The position numbers and the translations under genes are program-made. From Candidatus Margulisiibacteriota bacterium (GTDB lineage: Bacteria > Margulisbacteria > WOR-1 > XYC2-FULL-46-14 > JAHJBW01), in contig JAHJBW010000200.1 of NCBI GenBank assembly GCA_018813405.1, positions 1-6,638 on the forward strand: a stretch of DNA of 6,638 nt, given 5' to 3'. Below are positions 1-6,638 of this stretch, piece by piece. Each line of letters starts with the position of its first letter. Within the stretch, counting starts at the first letter, position 1. The notes under the pieces were generated by a model. It worked only from the letters and a program-made list of their open reading frames with translations. It did not search any database and was not told where the DNA came from.

Positions 1-713
1 AGTTCAAATTTTTCTGAATATATTGGAGAACGCGCGTCACCCACCACCAGGGCAGAAAGCCCCGCCTTATAAATAGCAGGCACGGACTCTTCTTCTCCGT
101 CGTCCCAGGTGAGCTTGCCGCCCATGCTGATAGGTATTATATCTTGTACTACAATACCAGCGTCAAGCCAGGGGTTTAGCTCGTAGGCGGCGCCCAGGTC
201 GGCCTCAAAGCCGGTGGCGGTCCTGTCAAAGGCCCCTGTCCTTCTAAGGCTCTGGCCCAGAATGGTCTTAATGTTCAAGCCCAGTCCGAGGCGGCTGAAT
301 TGTCCAATGATCGGAAAACTCCTGGCGCCGACAGAAAGAACAAGCATGTTGGTTGAATAATCAAGCAGCTGTGATCCCGTAACCGGCAGGTCCTTGATGC
401 CCTTTTGTAAAACAGCTATTCCCCAGGTGGTGCCATAGCCGGTGGGGTAGGCTTGAGCGGCAGAAATGTTGTCCAGGTTTTTTGCCGTGATCGTTATGCC
501 CTTTGCCCAGGGAAGCGCGCCGGGATTGTAAAAAGCGGCGTTAACGTCGCTTAGCACACCGGTGAAAGAGCTGCTCATGCCAAGCGGCCTGGCGCCAGAA
601 TCCAGATCAAAGGGCATTATGCCGTATTGCGCCAGCGAAGCCATTGCCGGCTGGCACAAAATGACAGATACGGCAAGCATACAAATTATATAAGCCAATT
701 TTTTTATAGCCAT
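1..713 (-). CDS. Exported outer-membrane beta-barrel protein, PorV/TraF-like (3' end outside window)
   Basis: An open frame runs from the ATG at 713 to the left edge without a stop: 237 full codons, so the C-terminus is missing. Residues 1-25 form a clear signal peptide, with lysines at 4-5, a hydrophobic core to about 19, and a likely cut after A-M-A (23-25). The mature protein opens with ARPLGMSSSFTGVLSDVNAAF (41-61), then YNPGALPW. This closely matches the N-terminal signature of the PorV/PorQ, UPF0164 and TraF_2-type barrels (ARxLGMGGAFTGVADDVNAxxxNPAGL). Alternating hydrophobic/polar stretches such as LGLGLNIKTILGQSL and GFEADLGAAYELNPWLDAGIVVQDIIP look like barrel strands. The expected place is the outer membrane; the cargo or role is unknown. 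It starts 2 bases after the SLH gene's stop with no good ribosome site, so it is probably translationally coupled. FadL-type barrels are an alternative but fit the N-terminal signature less well. Confidence 0.8.
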   Translation of the reverse strand, partial: MAIKKLAYIICMLAVSVILCQPAMASLAQYGIMPFDLDSGARPLGMSSSFTGVLSDVNAAFYNPGALPWAKGITITAKNLDNISAAQAYPTGYGTTWGIAVLQKGIKDLPVTGSQLLDYSTNMLVLSVGARSFPIIGQFSRLGLGLNIKTILGQSLRRTGAFDRTATGFEADLGAAYELNPWLDAGIVVQDIIPISMGGKLTWDDGEEESVPAIYKAGLSALVVGDARSPIYSEKFE

Positions 714-715
714 AA

Positions 716-1951
716 TTATTCTACTACGGTCACAAAAGCTTCCGAACGACCTTCCCAACCAACCTTGTCCGTTACGGCAATGAAAAGGCGTTTCTCCCCA
801 TAGATGTTGGGGTTTACCAATATTTGAAGGGCATATTCACCATCTTTTTCCTTGGTATCCCCGGATTTGCCGTTGTCGAACATTTCAGCATCCGCCGGGC
901 CGCCCAACGGAGTTAGGTCCACCTTCACGTTCAAAATATTTTCCAGACCTTCCCGATCGCCGACATGAGCCCTTATGGTAAGTGTGTCAGAAGAGCCAGC
1001 ATGCAAGATGCCAGGATCGGCATAGGTGTTTTCTATATATGGATAAGTGTTGATCTTACAGAAAGATTGTTTTTTGTATCCCTGATTAAAGTCAAAAAGC
1101 CATGTGTCCAGCCAGGCTGGGCTTTTCAAGCGGCTTATCAGTGTGGCTCCCTCGGCGCGGGAAAGTCCTCGGTCCGGCTGGAAGATGGGGGTGTTTTTTG
1201 ATACACCCTTTATCAGTCCTTTTTTCTGGGCGTAAATGATGGCTGTGTAGTAGGGGTGATTTTGCGGGACATCCACAAAGCCCGTTTTTACATCTTTCGG
1301 AGCCCTAGTCGATGCTTTGGCGAAGACCCTGGCGGCCTCGGCGCGCGTGACGCTTTCGTCGATGCCAAAAAGGTCCTTTGAGATGGCTTGCATATAGCCT
1401 TTTTCAACGGCGGCCTTTATGTATGGCGCCCTCCAATGTTCTTTTGGCACATCCAAAAAAACATCTCGTTTTACCGGTTTTGCGTTGATCCTTAAGCCCT
1501 TGATCACCCAGGTGGCCAGCTCTCCGCGCGTGATACTGCGGGCAGGATAAAAGTATCCGTCAGGGAAGGCTTCTATGATATTAAGAGTGTTAAGGCTCAC
1601 TATTTCGTGCACTGCCCAGTGCTTTTCAACGTCGGGCATATAGGAAAGGCGCAGGACCTTGAGGTATTTATAGTCTGATTGCCCGTTGTTCAGCCAGGAA
1701 CGGACCTCTACAAAATTTTTCCCTGGAGTAAGAAGTAAGCCGCAGGAAAAAGAGCCGTCAGGGTCAACTTTTATGGGGTTTCTATTGACGGCGACAGCCT
1801 TTAGGTTCTCGCCGATACCTTTTAACATTAAGATGTCATTGTAAGTTTTTGTTTTGGTGTCCGGCTCAAAGACCTGCACCATCGCAGATTGCGAGGCAGA
1901 GGATAATGCGGCGGCAAACAGCATGCAGATAAAAAAATGCTTCCCCAACAT
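716..1951 (-). CDS. Exported SLH-domain protein with flanking Ig-like domains
   Basis: 411 residues. The signal peptide is MLGKHFFICMLFAAALSSASQSA, with a likely cut after residue 23. An Ig-like beta domain follows at about 25-100 (LKG...VNRNPIKVDPDGSF...LTPGKNFVEV, a pattern seen in glucodextranase domain B-like modules). Three SLH domains come next: about 103-153 (MPDVEKHWA, FPDGYFYP, TRGE), 164-214 (FLDVPKEHW, TRAE) and 224-275 (FVDVPQNHP, FQPDRGLSRAE). The C-terminal domain at about 320-411 (LTPLGGPADAEMFDNGKSGD, KDGEYALQI) resembles the Ig-like domain often annotated with choice-of-anchor X. SLH domains bind pyruvylated wall polymers, so this protein probably anchors the envelope, perhaps together with the adjacent barrel. 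I chose the ATG at 1951 because it puts the signal peptide at the N-terminus. An in-frame ATG at 1999 would add 16 residues (MQYRIAFLRQYDKITA) ahead of it, and the proposed promoter lies between the two. Confidence 0.88.
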   Translation of the reverse strand: MLGKHFFICMLFAAALSSASQSAMVQVFEPDTKTKTYNDILMLKGIGENLKAVAVNRNPIKVDPDGSFSCGLLLTPGKNFVEVRSWLNNGQSDYKYLKVLRLSYMPDVEKHWAVHEIVSLNTLNIIEAFPDGYFYPARSITRGELATWVIKGLRINAKPVKRDVFLDVPKEHWRAPYIKAAVEKGYMQAISKDLFGIDESVTRAEAARVFAKASTRAPKDVKTGFVDVPQNHPYYTAIIYAQKKGLIKGVSKNTPIFQPDRGLSRAEGATLISRLKSPAWLDTWLFDFNQGYKKQSFCKINTYPYIENTYADPGILHAGSSDTLTIRAHVGDREGLENILNVKVDLTPLGGPADAEMFDNGKSGDTKEKDGEYALQILVNPNIYGEKRLFIAVTDKVGWEGRSEAFVTVVE

Positions 1952-1958
1952 TGCAGTT

Positions 1959-1986
1959 ATTTTATCATATTGTCTTAAGAATGCAA
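1959..1986 (-). promoter_or_regulatory. Predicted sigma-70 promoter for the SLH/barrel operon
   Basis: On the minus strand TTGCAT (1986-1981) is followed after 16 bases by TAAAAT (1964-1959). The normal 7-base gap to the start point lands on the A of the ATG at 1951, so the transcript would be leaderless or nearly so. No Shine-Dalgarno sequence precedes this ATG, which agrees with that. The assignment rests on motif and spacing alone. Confidence 0.45.
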
Positions 1987-1998
1987 TCCTGTATTGCA
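1982..1998. repeat. Inverted repeat between the divergent promoters (candidate operator)
   Basis: TGCAAT (1982-1987), a 5-base spacer CCTGT, then ATTGCA (1993-1998) form a perfect 6-base inverted repeat. Each arm overlaps one of the two predicted -35 elements. A dimeric regulator bound here could control both operons. The symmetry may instead only reflect two similar -35 boxes placed back to back. Confidence 0.4.
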
Positions 1999-2021
1999 AA
2001 GCGTCTTTTTGGTGTGATAAT
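1994..2021 (+). promoter_or_regulatory. Predicted extended -10 promoter for the SMC operon
   Basis: TTGCAA (1994-1999), a 16-base spacer, and GATAAT (2016-2021) preceded by an extended -10 TGT (2013-2015). The start point would fall near 2028, leaving a leader of about 13 bases before the ATG at 2041. GGAAG (2024-2028) lies too far from the ATG, and probably too near the start point, to be a convincing ribosome site. TAATAT (2018-2023) is an alternative -10. Confidence 0.5.
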
Positions 2022-2040
2022 ATGGAAGCTCAAGCACAAC

Positions 2041-4353
2041 ATGTTTTTAAAACAACTAATCGTAAAAGGCTTTAAGACTTTTGCCGACAAAGTAGTTTTA
2101 GAGTTCAACTCTTCGGGGATCACCGCTGTTGTTGGTCCCAACGGATGCGGGAAGAGCAATATCGTCGATTCCTTTCGCTTTGCCCTGGGCGAGGGTAATA
2201 TTAGGGAGCTCAGGGTTTCAACCCTGCCCGAGGTCATCTTTGCCGGCACCTCTTTGCGCAAACCGCTTTCTCTGGCCGAGACCACGCTGGTCTTTGATAA
2301 TCAAATGCGCTATCTTCCTTTGGAATATTCCGAAGTCTCGGTAAAAAGACGCACTTACAGGGACGGGGAAAGCGAGTTCAGCATTAACGGACAGGCCGCG
2401 CGACTGAAAGATATCCGCAACGTTTTTCTTGATACGGGATTAAGCTCTGATTCTCTCTGCATAATAGGGCAGGGCAGGGTCGATGCCATACTTTCCTCAA
2501 AGCCCGAAGAAAGAAGGGCCGTGTTTGAGGAGGCCGTCGGCATCAATAAATACCGCGTCAGAAAGATCGAGGCTGAAAAGAAGCTGATACTGGCAGAACA
2601 GAGCCTTTTGCGTATTGCCGACCTTAAGGTGGAAATTGGTGAGCAGTCAGTGGTACTTGAGGAGCAAGCCGCCAAAGCCCGCCAGTATGTAGATCTGCAG
2701 AAAAGACTAAAGGACATTGAAATTGGCATATTCAAGAAGCAGGCCGAATCCCTGCTCAAAAAGAAAGCGGCCCTGGAAGATCGCATCACCGAATTGAAAA
2801 ACAGCGAGGAGCAATTCGAGCGGCGGGAAGCCGAAAAGGCCGATGAACGGCATAATTTAAAAGCGGGATTGGAAAAGCTTGACTTAGATATAGAGGGGGT
2901 CATGGGAGAGATAGAAGACGCAAGGAACAAAGTCGAGACAGAAAAAAACTCCCGGGCCATAGAGAGAGAAAGACAGCTATTCGCGCAAAAGGAAAAAGTA
3001 AGGGACATTAAAGAAGAACAGCGCTTTGTTGATTTTGAGATACAAAAACTGGAAGATACCGTCCGGCAGATCCAGAGCGGGTCAAAGGACGTGGAAAAAA
3101 AGATCAAAGAGATAGACAATCACGATCTTGGTAAATACGGGCACCTCAAGGAAACACTTGAAATAGTGGAGGAAATGATATGCCTTACGCGCGGGCTGGT
3201 GGAAAGCTTTGGCTATGGAGAATACCATCCCGCTGTCTTAAAGACCGGCGAAGAGAGGCTGGTAAAGATGCTCCAGGAAGATAGGGAGCGACAGCTTGAA
3301 CAGCTCGGAGAGCTGGCCGGCACTTTAAAGCAAAAGCAAGACCACAAGCAGGCCCTTTTAGTGCGCCTTGCCGAAGTCAACGCCAAATTGTTCGAAGAAG
3401 AACAAAAACCCTCTCAGCCGGCGGCCAATGAAGTGATCGATCAGCTTGTCCAGAAAAGATCTGAGCTGGAGAAGAAAATGGAAGAATTAAAAAAGCAAAG
3501 GATCAGCCTGCTGGAGAGGATGGAAAGCGCCTCGCAGATGGAGGACAGGAAGCAGGAGGTTGCCGCCAGAGAAGAACTTTCCAGCCTGCGGGTCCAGCTG
3601 GCCAGGGTCGAAGGTGATCTGTCGCACGTTCTGGAAAGGGCGTTAAGCGAGTACATGCTGGGATGCAAGGAGTTGCTGGAGTCAGAACAACAGGCGGCCA
3701 ACTTGCCCAGGGCCAAGCTCGACGCTGATGAGATAAGGCACAAATTGAGAGAGCTTGAACCCGTCAACCTTCTTGCTATTGATGAATATGACAGGATCAA
3801 GGAAAGACATACTTTTATTCAGCAGCAGTATGACGACTTGAACTCGGCTGTCCAGAACTTGAAGGAGCTTATTTTTGAACTGGACAAAAAAGCCCGGGAG
3901 GATTTTGCGCTTGGCATGGAAAAAATATCCAGGAATTTCAGTGAAATATTTGGCCAGCTTTTCTCCGGAGGTGAGGCCAGGATCGAAATAGCGCGGGACA
4001 AAGACCTTTTGGACGCGGGCATTGACATATCTGTTTGCCCGTCCGGCAGAAAATGGCTAAATCTGGCCCTGCTTTCAGGTGGAGAAAGGTCCTTGACTGC
4101 CATTGCCATCCTATTTGCCATTTTAAAGACATCTCCAAATCCCCTCTGTGTGCTGGACGAAGTTGATGCCGCCTTAGACGATGCCAACATTGACAGGTTT
4201 GCCCAGTTCTTGAAAAATTATTCCTCTCAAACGCAGATCGTTGTTATAACCCACAACAAACAGACCATGGCCGTGGCTGACACAATATACGGGGTTACCA
4301 TGGAAGAACCCGGCGTGTCAAAATTGATCTCCATCCAGTTAGAAAAGGTATGA
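2041..4353 (+). CDS. smc: Short SMC-family chromosome-segregation ATPase without a recognisable hinge
   Basis: 770 residues. SMC ATPases hold and extrude DNA, usually with ScpA and ScpB (neither is in this window). The start MFLKQLIVKGFKTFADK matches the usual SMC N-terminus; an in-frame ATG at 1951 would add 30 atypical residues. N-head: Walker A GPNGCGKSN (32-40), Q-loop IGQGRVD (Q144), then ERRAVFEEAVGINKYRVRK. C-head: LEPVNLLAIDEYD (572-584), FSGGEARIEI (from about 641), signature LSGGERSLTA (from 678), Walker B and D-loop CVLDEVDAALDD (D706, E707), and H-loop THN (H738). These are SMC motifs, not Rad50, SbcC or RecN ones. Canonical bacterial SMC is about 1150-1200 residues. Here each arm is about 190 residues, and the middle (about 358-405) has neither the Gly-rich hinge sequence nor a CxxC hook; its only cysteine is C381. 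Prolines at 457 and 460 interrupt the second arm. The stop overlaps the next start. Confidence 0.95.
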   Translation: MFLKQLIVKGFKTFADKVVLEFNSSGITAVVGPNGCGKSNIVDSFRFALGEGNIRELRVSTLPEVIFAGTSLRKPLSLAETTLVFDNQMRYLPLEYSEVSVKRRTYRDGESEFSINGQAARLKDIRNVFLDTGLSSDSLCIIGQGRVDAILSSKPEERRAVFEEAVGINKYRVRKIEAEKKLILAEQSLLRIADLKVEIGEQSVVLEEQAAKARQYVDLQKRLKDIEIGIFKKQAESLLKKKAALEDRITELKNSEEQFERREAEKADERHNLKAGLEKLDLDIEGVMGEIEDARNKVETEKNSRAIERERQLFAQKEKVRDIKEEQRFVDFEIQKLEDTVRQIQSGSKDVEKKIKEIDNHDLGKYGHLKETLEIVEEMICLTRGLVESFGYGEYHPAVLKTGEERLVKMLQEDRERQLEQLGELAGTLKQKQDHKQALLVRLAEVNAKLFEEEQKPSQPAANEVIDQLVQKRSELEKKMEELKKQRISLLERMESASQMEDRKQEVAAREELSSLRVQLARVEGDLSHVLERALSEYMLGCKELLESEQQAANLPRAKLDADEIRHKLRELEPVNLLAIDEYDRIKERHTFIQQQYDDLNSAVQNLKELIFELDKKAREDFALGMEKISRNFSEIFGQLFSGGEARIEIARDKDLLDAGIDISVCPSGRKWLNLALLSGGERSLTAIAILFAILKTSPNPLCVLDEVDAALDDANIDRFAQFLKNYSSQTQIVVITHNKQTMAVADTIYGVTMEEPGVSKLISIQLEKV

Positions 4354-6638
4354 ACGCCCGATCTTCTTTTATTGCCGCATTAATTTTATTTTGTTCTGTC
4401 ACGCCAGTTTGCGCGAATGCTCCTATTCCCCATTGGCGGGACGGCGGCGTCCTGGTTGACGGTACGCCCGGCAACGCCATACAGCAGAACGCCGTGGCCG
4501 CATCCGATGGCGCGGGAGGCTATATTGTAATATACGAAGATCAACGGTCGGGCCACACGGATATTTGCGCGCAGAGAATAGGTGTTTCCGGGAACAAACT
4601 GTGGGGAAGAGATGGTATAAACGTGTGTTCCGCGGCGGGAGACCAACTATTCCCGGCTGTGGCCGCGGTCCCGGGCGTTGGGGCCATTATTGTCTGGCAG
4701 GACGGCAGAAGCGGGGTCTTTGGCATATATGCCCAGAAGATAGACATAGAGGGAAACGCGCTCTGGGGAAAAAATGGAATTAAGGTGTGCGGTGTGGATT
4801 CTTCGCAGCTGTCCCCCCAGCTTGTTTTTGATGGGCTGGACGGGGCTATTGTTGCCTGGCAGGACTACCGCAACGGTGATGAGGACATATTTGCCCAAAG
4901 GATTGACGGGGGCGGTACCTATAAATGGGTGCGGGACGGGGTTGCTGTTTGTGCCGAGAATGGAACGCAATGGTACCCCAAGATCATAAACGCTCATGAC
5001 AGGGGCGTGGTCATCGTTTGGGCGGACAGGCGCGGCGGGGATTTTGATATCTACGCGCAGTTGATCTCACCTGATGGAGCTGCCAGCTGGCAAACATCAG
5101 GGCTTCCCGTTGTTGATCAAAGAGGCAATCAAGAGAATTTCTCTATTGCCGGCGGAGATGACGGAGGTGTGCAGATAGCCTGGCTGGACACGAGATTTGA
5201 CCGGCCGGGTGTTTACTTTCAACGAATGAGCCCGGCAGGACAAAAGCAGTTCAGGCCCGGAGGGCTGTTGCTTGCCGGTTCTGCCGCGATAACCGATACA
5301 CCTTTTGTGGCGGAGCAGAGCGGGGGCGGGGCCTGTATTGTATGGTCGGACCCAATGGCGGGGGACCTGGATATCTACGGCCAATATGTAGATGCTGCCG
5401 GCCAGCCGCGATGGGGCCAGAGCGGCAAGGCGCTGGTGCTGGCTACCGGGGCGCAGTCTGATCCTTTTGTTTCCGGAAAGGGGCCCTGGCTGTTAACATG
5501 GAAAGAAAGGTCAGGGGCAAAGACAGTTCTTCAAGTCGCGGAGCTTGGACTGGACGGGGGTTTTAGCTGGGGGCCGCTTTCTCTTGCCAGGGCAGTTGAT
5601 CCGGGCGGCGTTGACCTTGCTGAAATTGACAGGGGGGCAGTCATGGTCTGGCACGACAAGAGAGCCGGCAACCTGGACGTTCTTTCTCAGGGAATTACAC
5701 TTGATGGACAGCTGCTCTTTCCGGCGGAATTGATAGTGGCAAATGCTTCAGGGTCGGTCAAAAAGGAAAACATCAAGATCGTTGAGGGTGGCGGCTCAAC
5801 CTTAATACTGGCGTTTGAGGACCACAGGTCAGGGGTCCCCAGAGTATATCTTCAGAAATTGAACGCGGCAGGACTGTCGTTATGGGGCAAGAACGGTATT
5901 CAGGCGACCCAGGGCCGAGCGCCGCAAAAGAATTTCGATGCGGCTCCCGACGGGAAAGGCGGAGTGTTCCTGGCCTGGGAAGAAGTGCTTGGCAATAAGA
6001 CGACGGTCATACGCGGGCAAAGATTGTCTGCCAAAGGAAAAGGTCTTTGGGGTAAGGACGGGTTGATAATTGCTCCCGGCACAGCTTCCTTCAGGCAAAG
6101 CGATCCGAGGATCGTGACAACCGGCAATGGACTGGTCGTAGTTTTTTCCGATTCCGGCAGAAGGATCACTGAAGAGGATATTTTCGCTCAGAAGGTCGAC
6201 TTCGCGGGGAATTTGTTGTGGGGAAGGGCTGGCAGGGCAGTGTCTGCTGCCGAGGGGGCCCAAAGAAGGCCATGTCTGACCGAAGACCTGGTCGTGGTTT
6301 GGGAAGATTGCCGCAACGGAGAAAACAGCTCGGACATTTACGCGCAAAAGATCGGTCCTCAAGGGAATATGCTGTGGACAGAAGATGGGACCCCGGTTTG
6401 CCAGGCGCCCGACATACAAAAGGACCCGTCAGCGCTAAAATGCGGTGACGGCACCCTTGTTGCCTGGGTGGACAGGGCTGGCGGAAGTTTTGACATATTC
6501 GCGCAAAGGTTGGACCGTTCGGGAAAAAGCCTCTGGATAAAGGATGGGGTGGGGGTCTGCTTTCTGCATCGGCGGACGGACACCTTCGGACGGAGGCGGT
6601 TTGAAATTGTACGGGAAGTCGCGCCGCAGGGGATACAC
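4350..6638 (+). CDS. Secreted 54-residue-repeat protein, predicted beta-propeller (3' end outside window)
   Basis: Open from the ATG at 4350 to the right edge, 763 codons and no stop. Residues 1-22 are a signal peptide (MNARSSFIAALILFCSVTPVCA; proline at 25 makes a cut after ANA less likely). The rest consists of repeats with the core IVxWxDxRxGxxDIYAQxIDxxGxxLWGxxGxxVC. Thirteen copies are visible, with the conserved W/Y/F at residues 62, 116, 170, 224, 278, 332, 384, 434, 489, 543, 599, 651 and 706. The repeat length and predicted beta pattern suit propeller blades, enough for about two six- or seven-bladed propellers. Such proteins are usually extracellular; ligand and function are unknown, and no enzyme motif was recognised. 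The ATGA overlap with the SMC stop implies co-translation. AAGG (4345-4348) lies only one base from the ATG, too close for a normal ribosome site. After about 6560 the frame no longer matches the repeat. Confidence 0.8.
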   Translation, partial: MNARSSFIAALILFCSVTPVCANAPIPHWRDGGVLVDGTPGNAIQQNAVAASDGAGGYIVIYEDQRSGHTDICAQRIGVSGNKLWGRDGINVCSAAGDQLFPAVAAVPGVGAIIVWQDGRSGVFGIYAQKIDIEGNALWGKNGIKVCGVDSSQLSPQLVFDGLDGAIVAWQDYRNGDEDIFAQRIDGGGTYKWVRDGVAVCAENGTQWYPKIINAHDRGVVIVWADRRGGDFDIYAQLISPDGAASWQTSGLPVVDQRGNQENFSIAGGDDGGVQIAWLDTRFDRPGVYFQRMSPAGQKQFRPGGLLLAGSAAITDTPFVAEQSGGGACIVWSDPMAGDLDIYGQYVDAAGQPRWGQSGKALVLATGAQSDPFVSGKGPWLLTWKERSGAKTVLQVAELGLDGGFSWGPLSLARAVDPGGVDLAEIDRGAVMVWHDKRAGNLDVLSQGITLDGQLLFPAELIVANASGSVKKENIKIVEGGGSTLILAFEDHRSGVPRVYLQKLNAAGLSLWGKNGIQATQGRAPQKNFDAAPDGKGGVFLAWEEVLGNKTTVIRGQRLSAKGKGLWGKDGLIIAPGTASFRQSDPRIVTTGNGLVVVFSDSGRRITEEDIFAQKVDFAGNLLWGRAGRAVSAAEGAQRRPCLTEDLVVVWEDCRNGENSSDIYAQKIGPQGNMLWTEDGTPVCQAPDIQKDPSALKCGDGTLVAWVDRAGGSFDIFAQRLDRSGKSLWIKDGVGVCFLHRRTDTFGRRRFEIVREVAPQGIH
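4479..6556 (+). repeat. Thirteen diverged coding repeats with a 162-base period
   Basis: The codon for the conserved aromatic residue falls at 4533, 4695, 4857, 5019, 5181, 5343, 5499, 5649, 5814, 5976, 6144, 6300 and 6465. The first five steps are all exactly 162 bases (54 codons); later steps range from 150 to 168. The repeats are conserved as protein, not as near-identical DNA. Repeat 7 (about 5499) is the most degenerate, with WLLTWKERSGAKTVLQVAEL in place of the consensus, and may mark the junction between two propellers. Confidence 0.85.
6558..6638 (+). other. Probable multiple indels at the right edge of the repeat gene
   Basis: Repeat-consensus pieces appear in successively different frames: VC at 6555, SASADG from 6563, PSDGGG from 6583, IV-R-E from 6606, and RAAGDT from 6620. 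Restoring one A in GAA-GT-CGC at 6615-6622 gives E-D-R, and reading CGG at 6612 as TGG restores the conserved tryptophan, together giving IVWEDRAAGDT, a good match to the consensus. The literal translation here (FLHRRTDTFGRRRFEIVREV) does not fit. Sequence-end errors are the simplest cause; true gene decay is possible. Confidence 0.6.

Noticed and set aside
1951..2040. An upstream in-frame start for SMC adding 30 residues
   Set aside because: The extension is unlike any SMC N-terminus and crosses the predicted promoter; MFLKQLIVKGFKTF at 2041 is the family's normal beginning.
2022..2075. A short frame starting ATGGAAGCTCAAGC at 2022, considered as a leader peptide
   Set aside because: It is out of frame with SMC, starts upstream of the likely transcript start, and encodes nothing recognisable.
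2355..3119. A 254-codon minus-strand open frame inside the SMC gene
   Set aside because: Its product is extremely serine/phenylalanine-rich with no domain, as expected from the antisense of a Glu/Lys-rich coiled coil. The plus-strand SMC motifs are unambiguous.
2041..4353. Rad50, SbcC or RecN instead of SMC
   Set aside because: There is no CxxC zinc hook, and the head motifs (VFEEAVGINKY, LEPVNLLAIDEY, CVLDEVDAALDD) are specific to SMC.
5548..5571. A sialidase-type Asp box (LDGGFSW in repeat 7)
   Set aside because: Only one partial match occurs, in the most degenerate repeat; the other units carry DxxGxxLW, so assignment to the sialidase family is not supported.
5880..6419. A 179-codon minus-strand open frame inside the repeat gene
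   Set aside because: It lies opposite well-conserved repeat units and its product has no recognisable domain or signal.
4350..6638. A DNA-level tandem repeat or CRISPR-like array
   Set aside because: Units are 150-168 bases, conserved only as protein, and in one open frame with a signal peptide.

Overview
The window holds two divergently arranged gene pairs around a short AT-rich spacer at about 1952-2040. It appears bacterial and uses the standard code. A protein with three S-layer homology (SLH) domains lies beside an outer-membrane beta-barrel candidate. That pairing suggests a diderm whose outer membrane is tied to the wall through SLH domains, as in Cyanobacteria and relatives, Margulisbacteria/Saganbacteria-type candidate phyla, Thermotogae or Negativicutes. 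The exact lineage is an inference and cannot be fixed from this sequence.

Left half, minus strand (1-1951). An exported Ig-like/SLH/Ig-like protein is followed after only 2 bases by an exported PorV/TraF-type outer-membrane protein that runs off the left edge. This looks like a two-gene cell-envelope operon.

Spacer (1952-2040). It carries plausible back-to-back promoters whose -35 elements lie within a perfect inverted repeat, TGCAAT-N5-ATTGCA. The minus-strand promoter would start transcription at or next to the SLH start codon.

Right half, plus strand (2041-6638). The first gene encodes an SMC-type ATPase with both head halves and every ATPase motif intact. It is only 770 residues long, has short arms, and has no recognisable SMC hinge or zinc hook. 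Its stop codon overlaps (ATGA) the start of a secreted protein made of about thirteen 54-residue repeats, probably beta-propeller blades, which runs off the right edge. The last 80 or so bases of that gene keep changing frame relative to the repeat consensus, which suggests indel errors at a sequence end.

How the genes work together: the minus pair should act in the envelope and the SMC in chromosome organisation. The repeat protein is exported and has no evident functional link to SMC beyond probable co-transcription. No RNA genes, CRISPR arrays, insertion sequences or clear terminators were seen.
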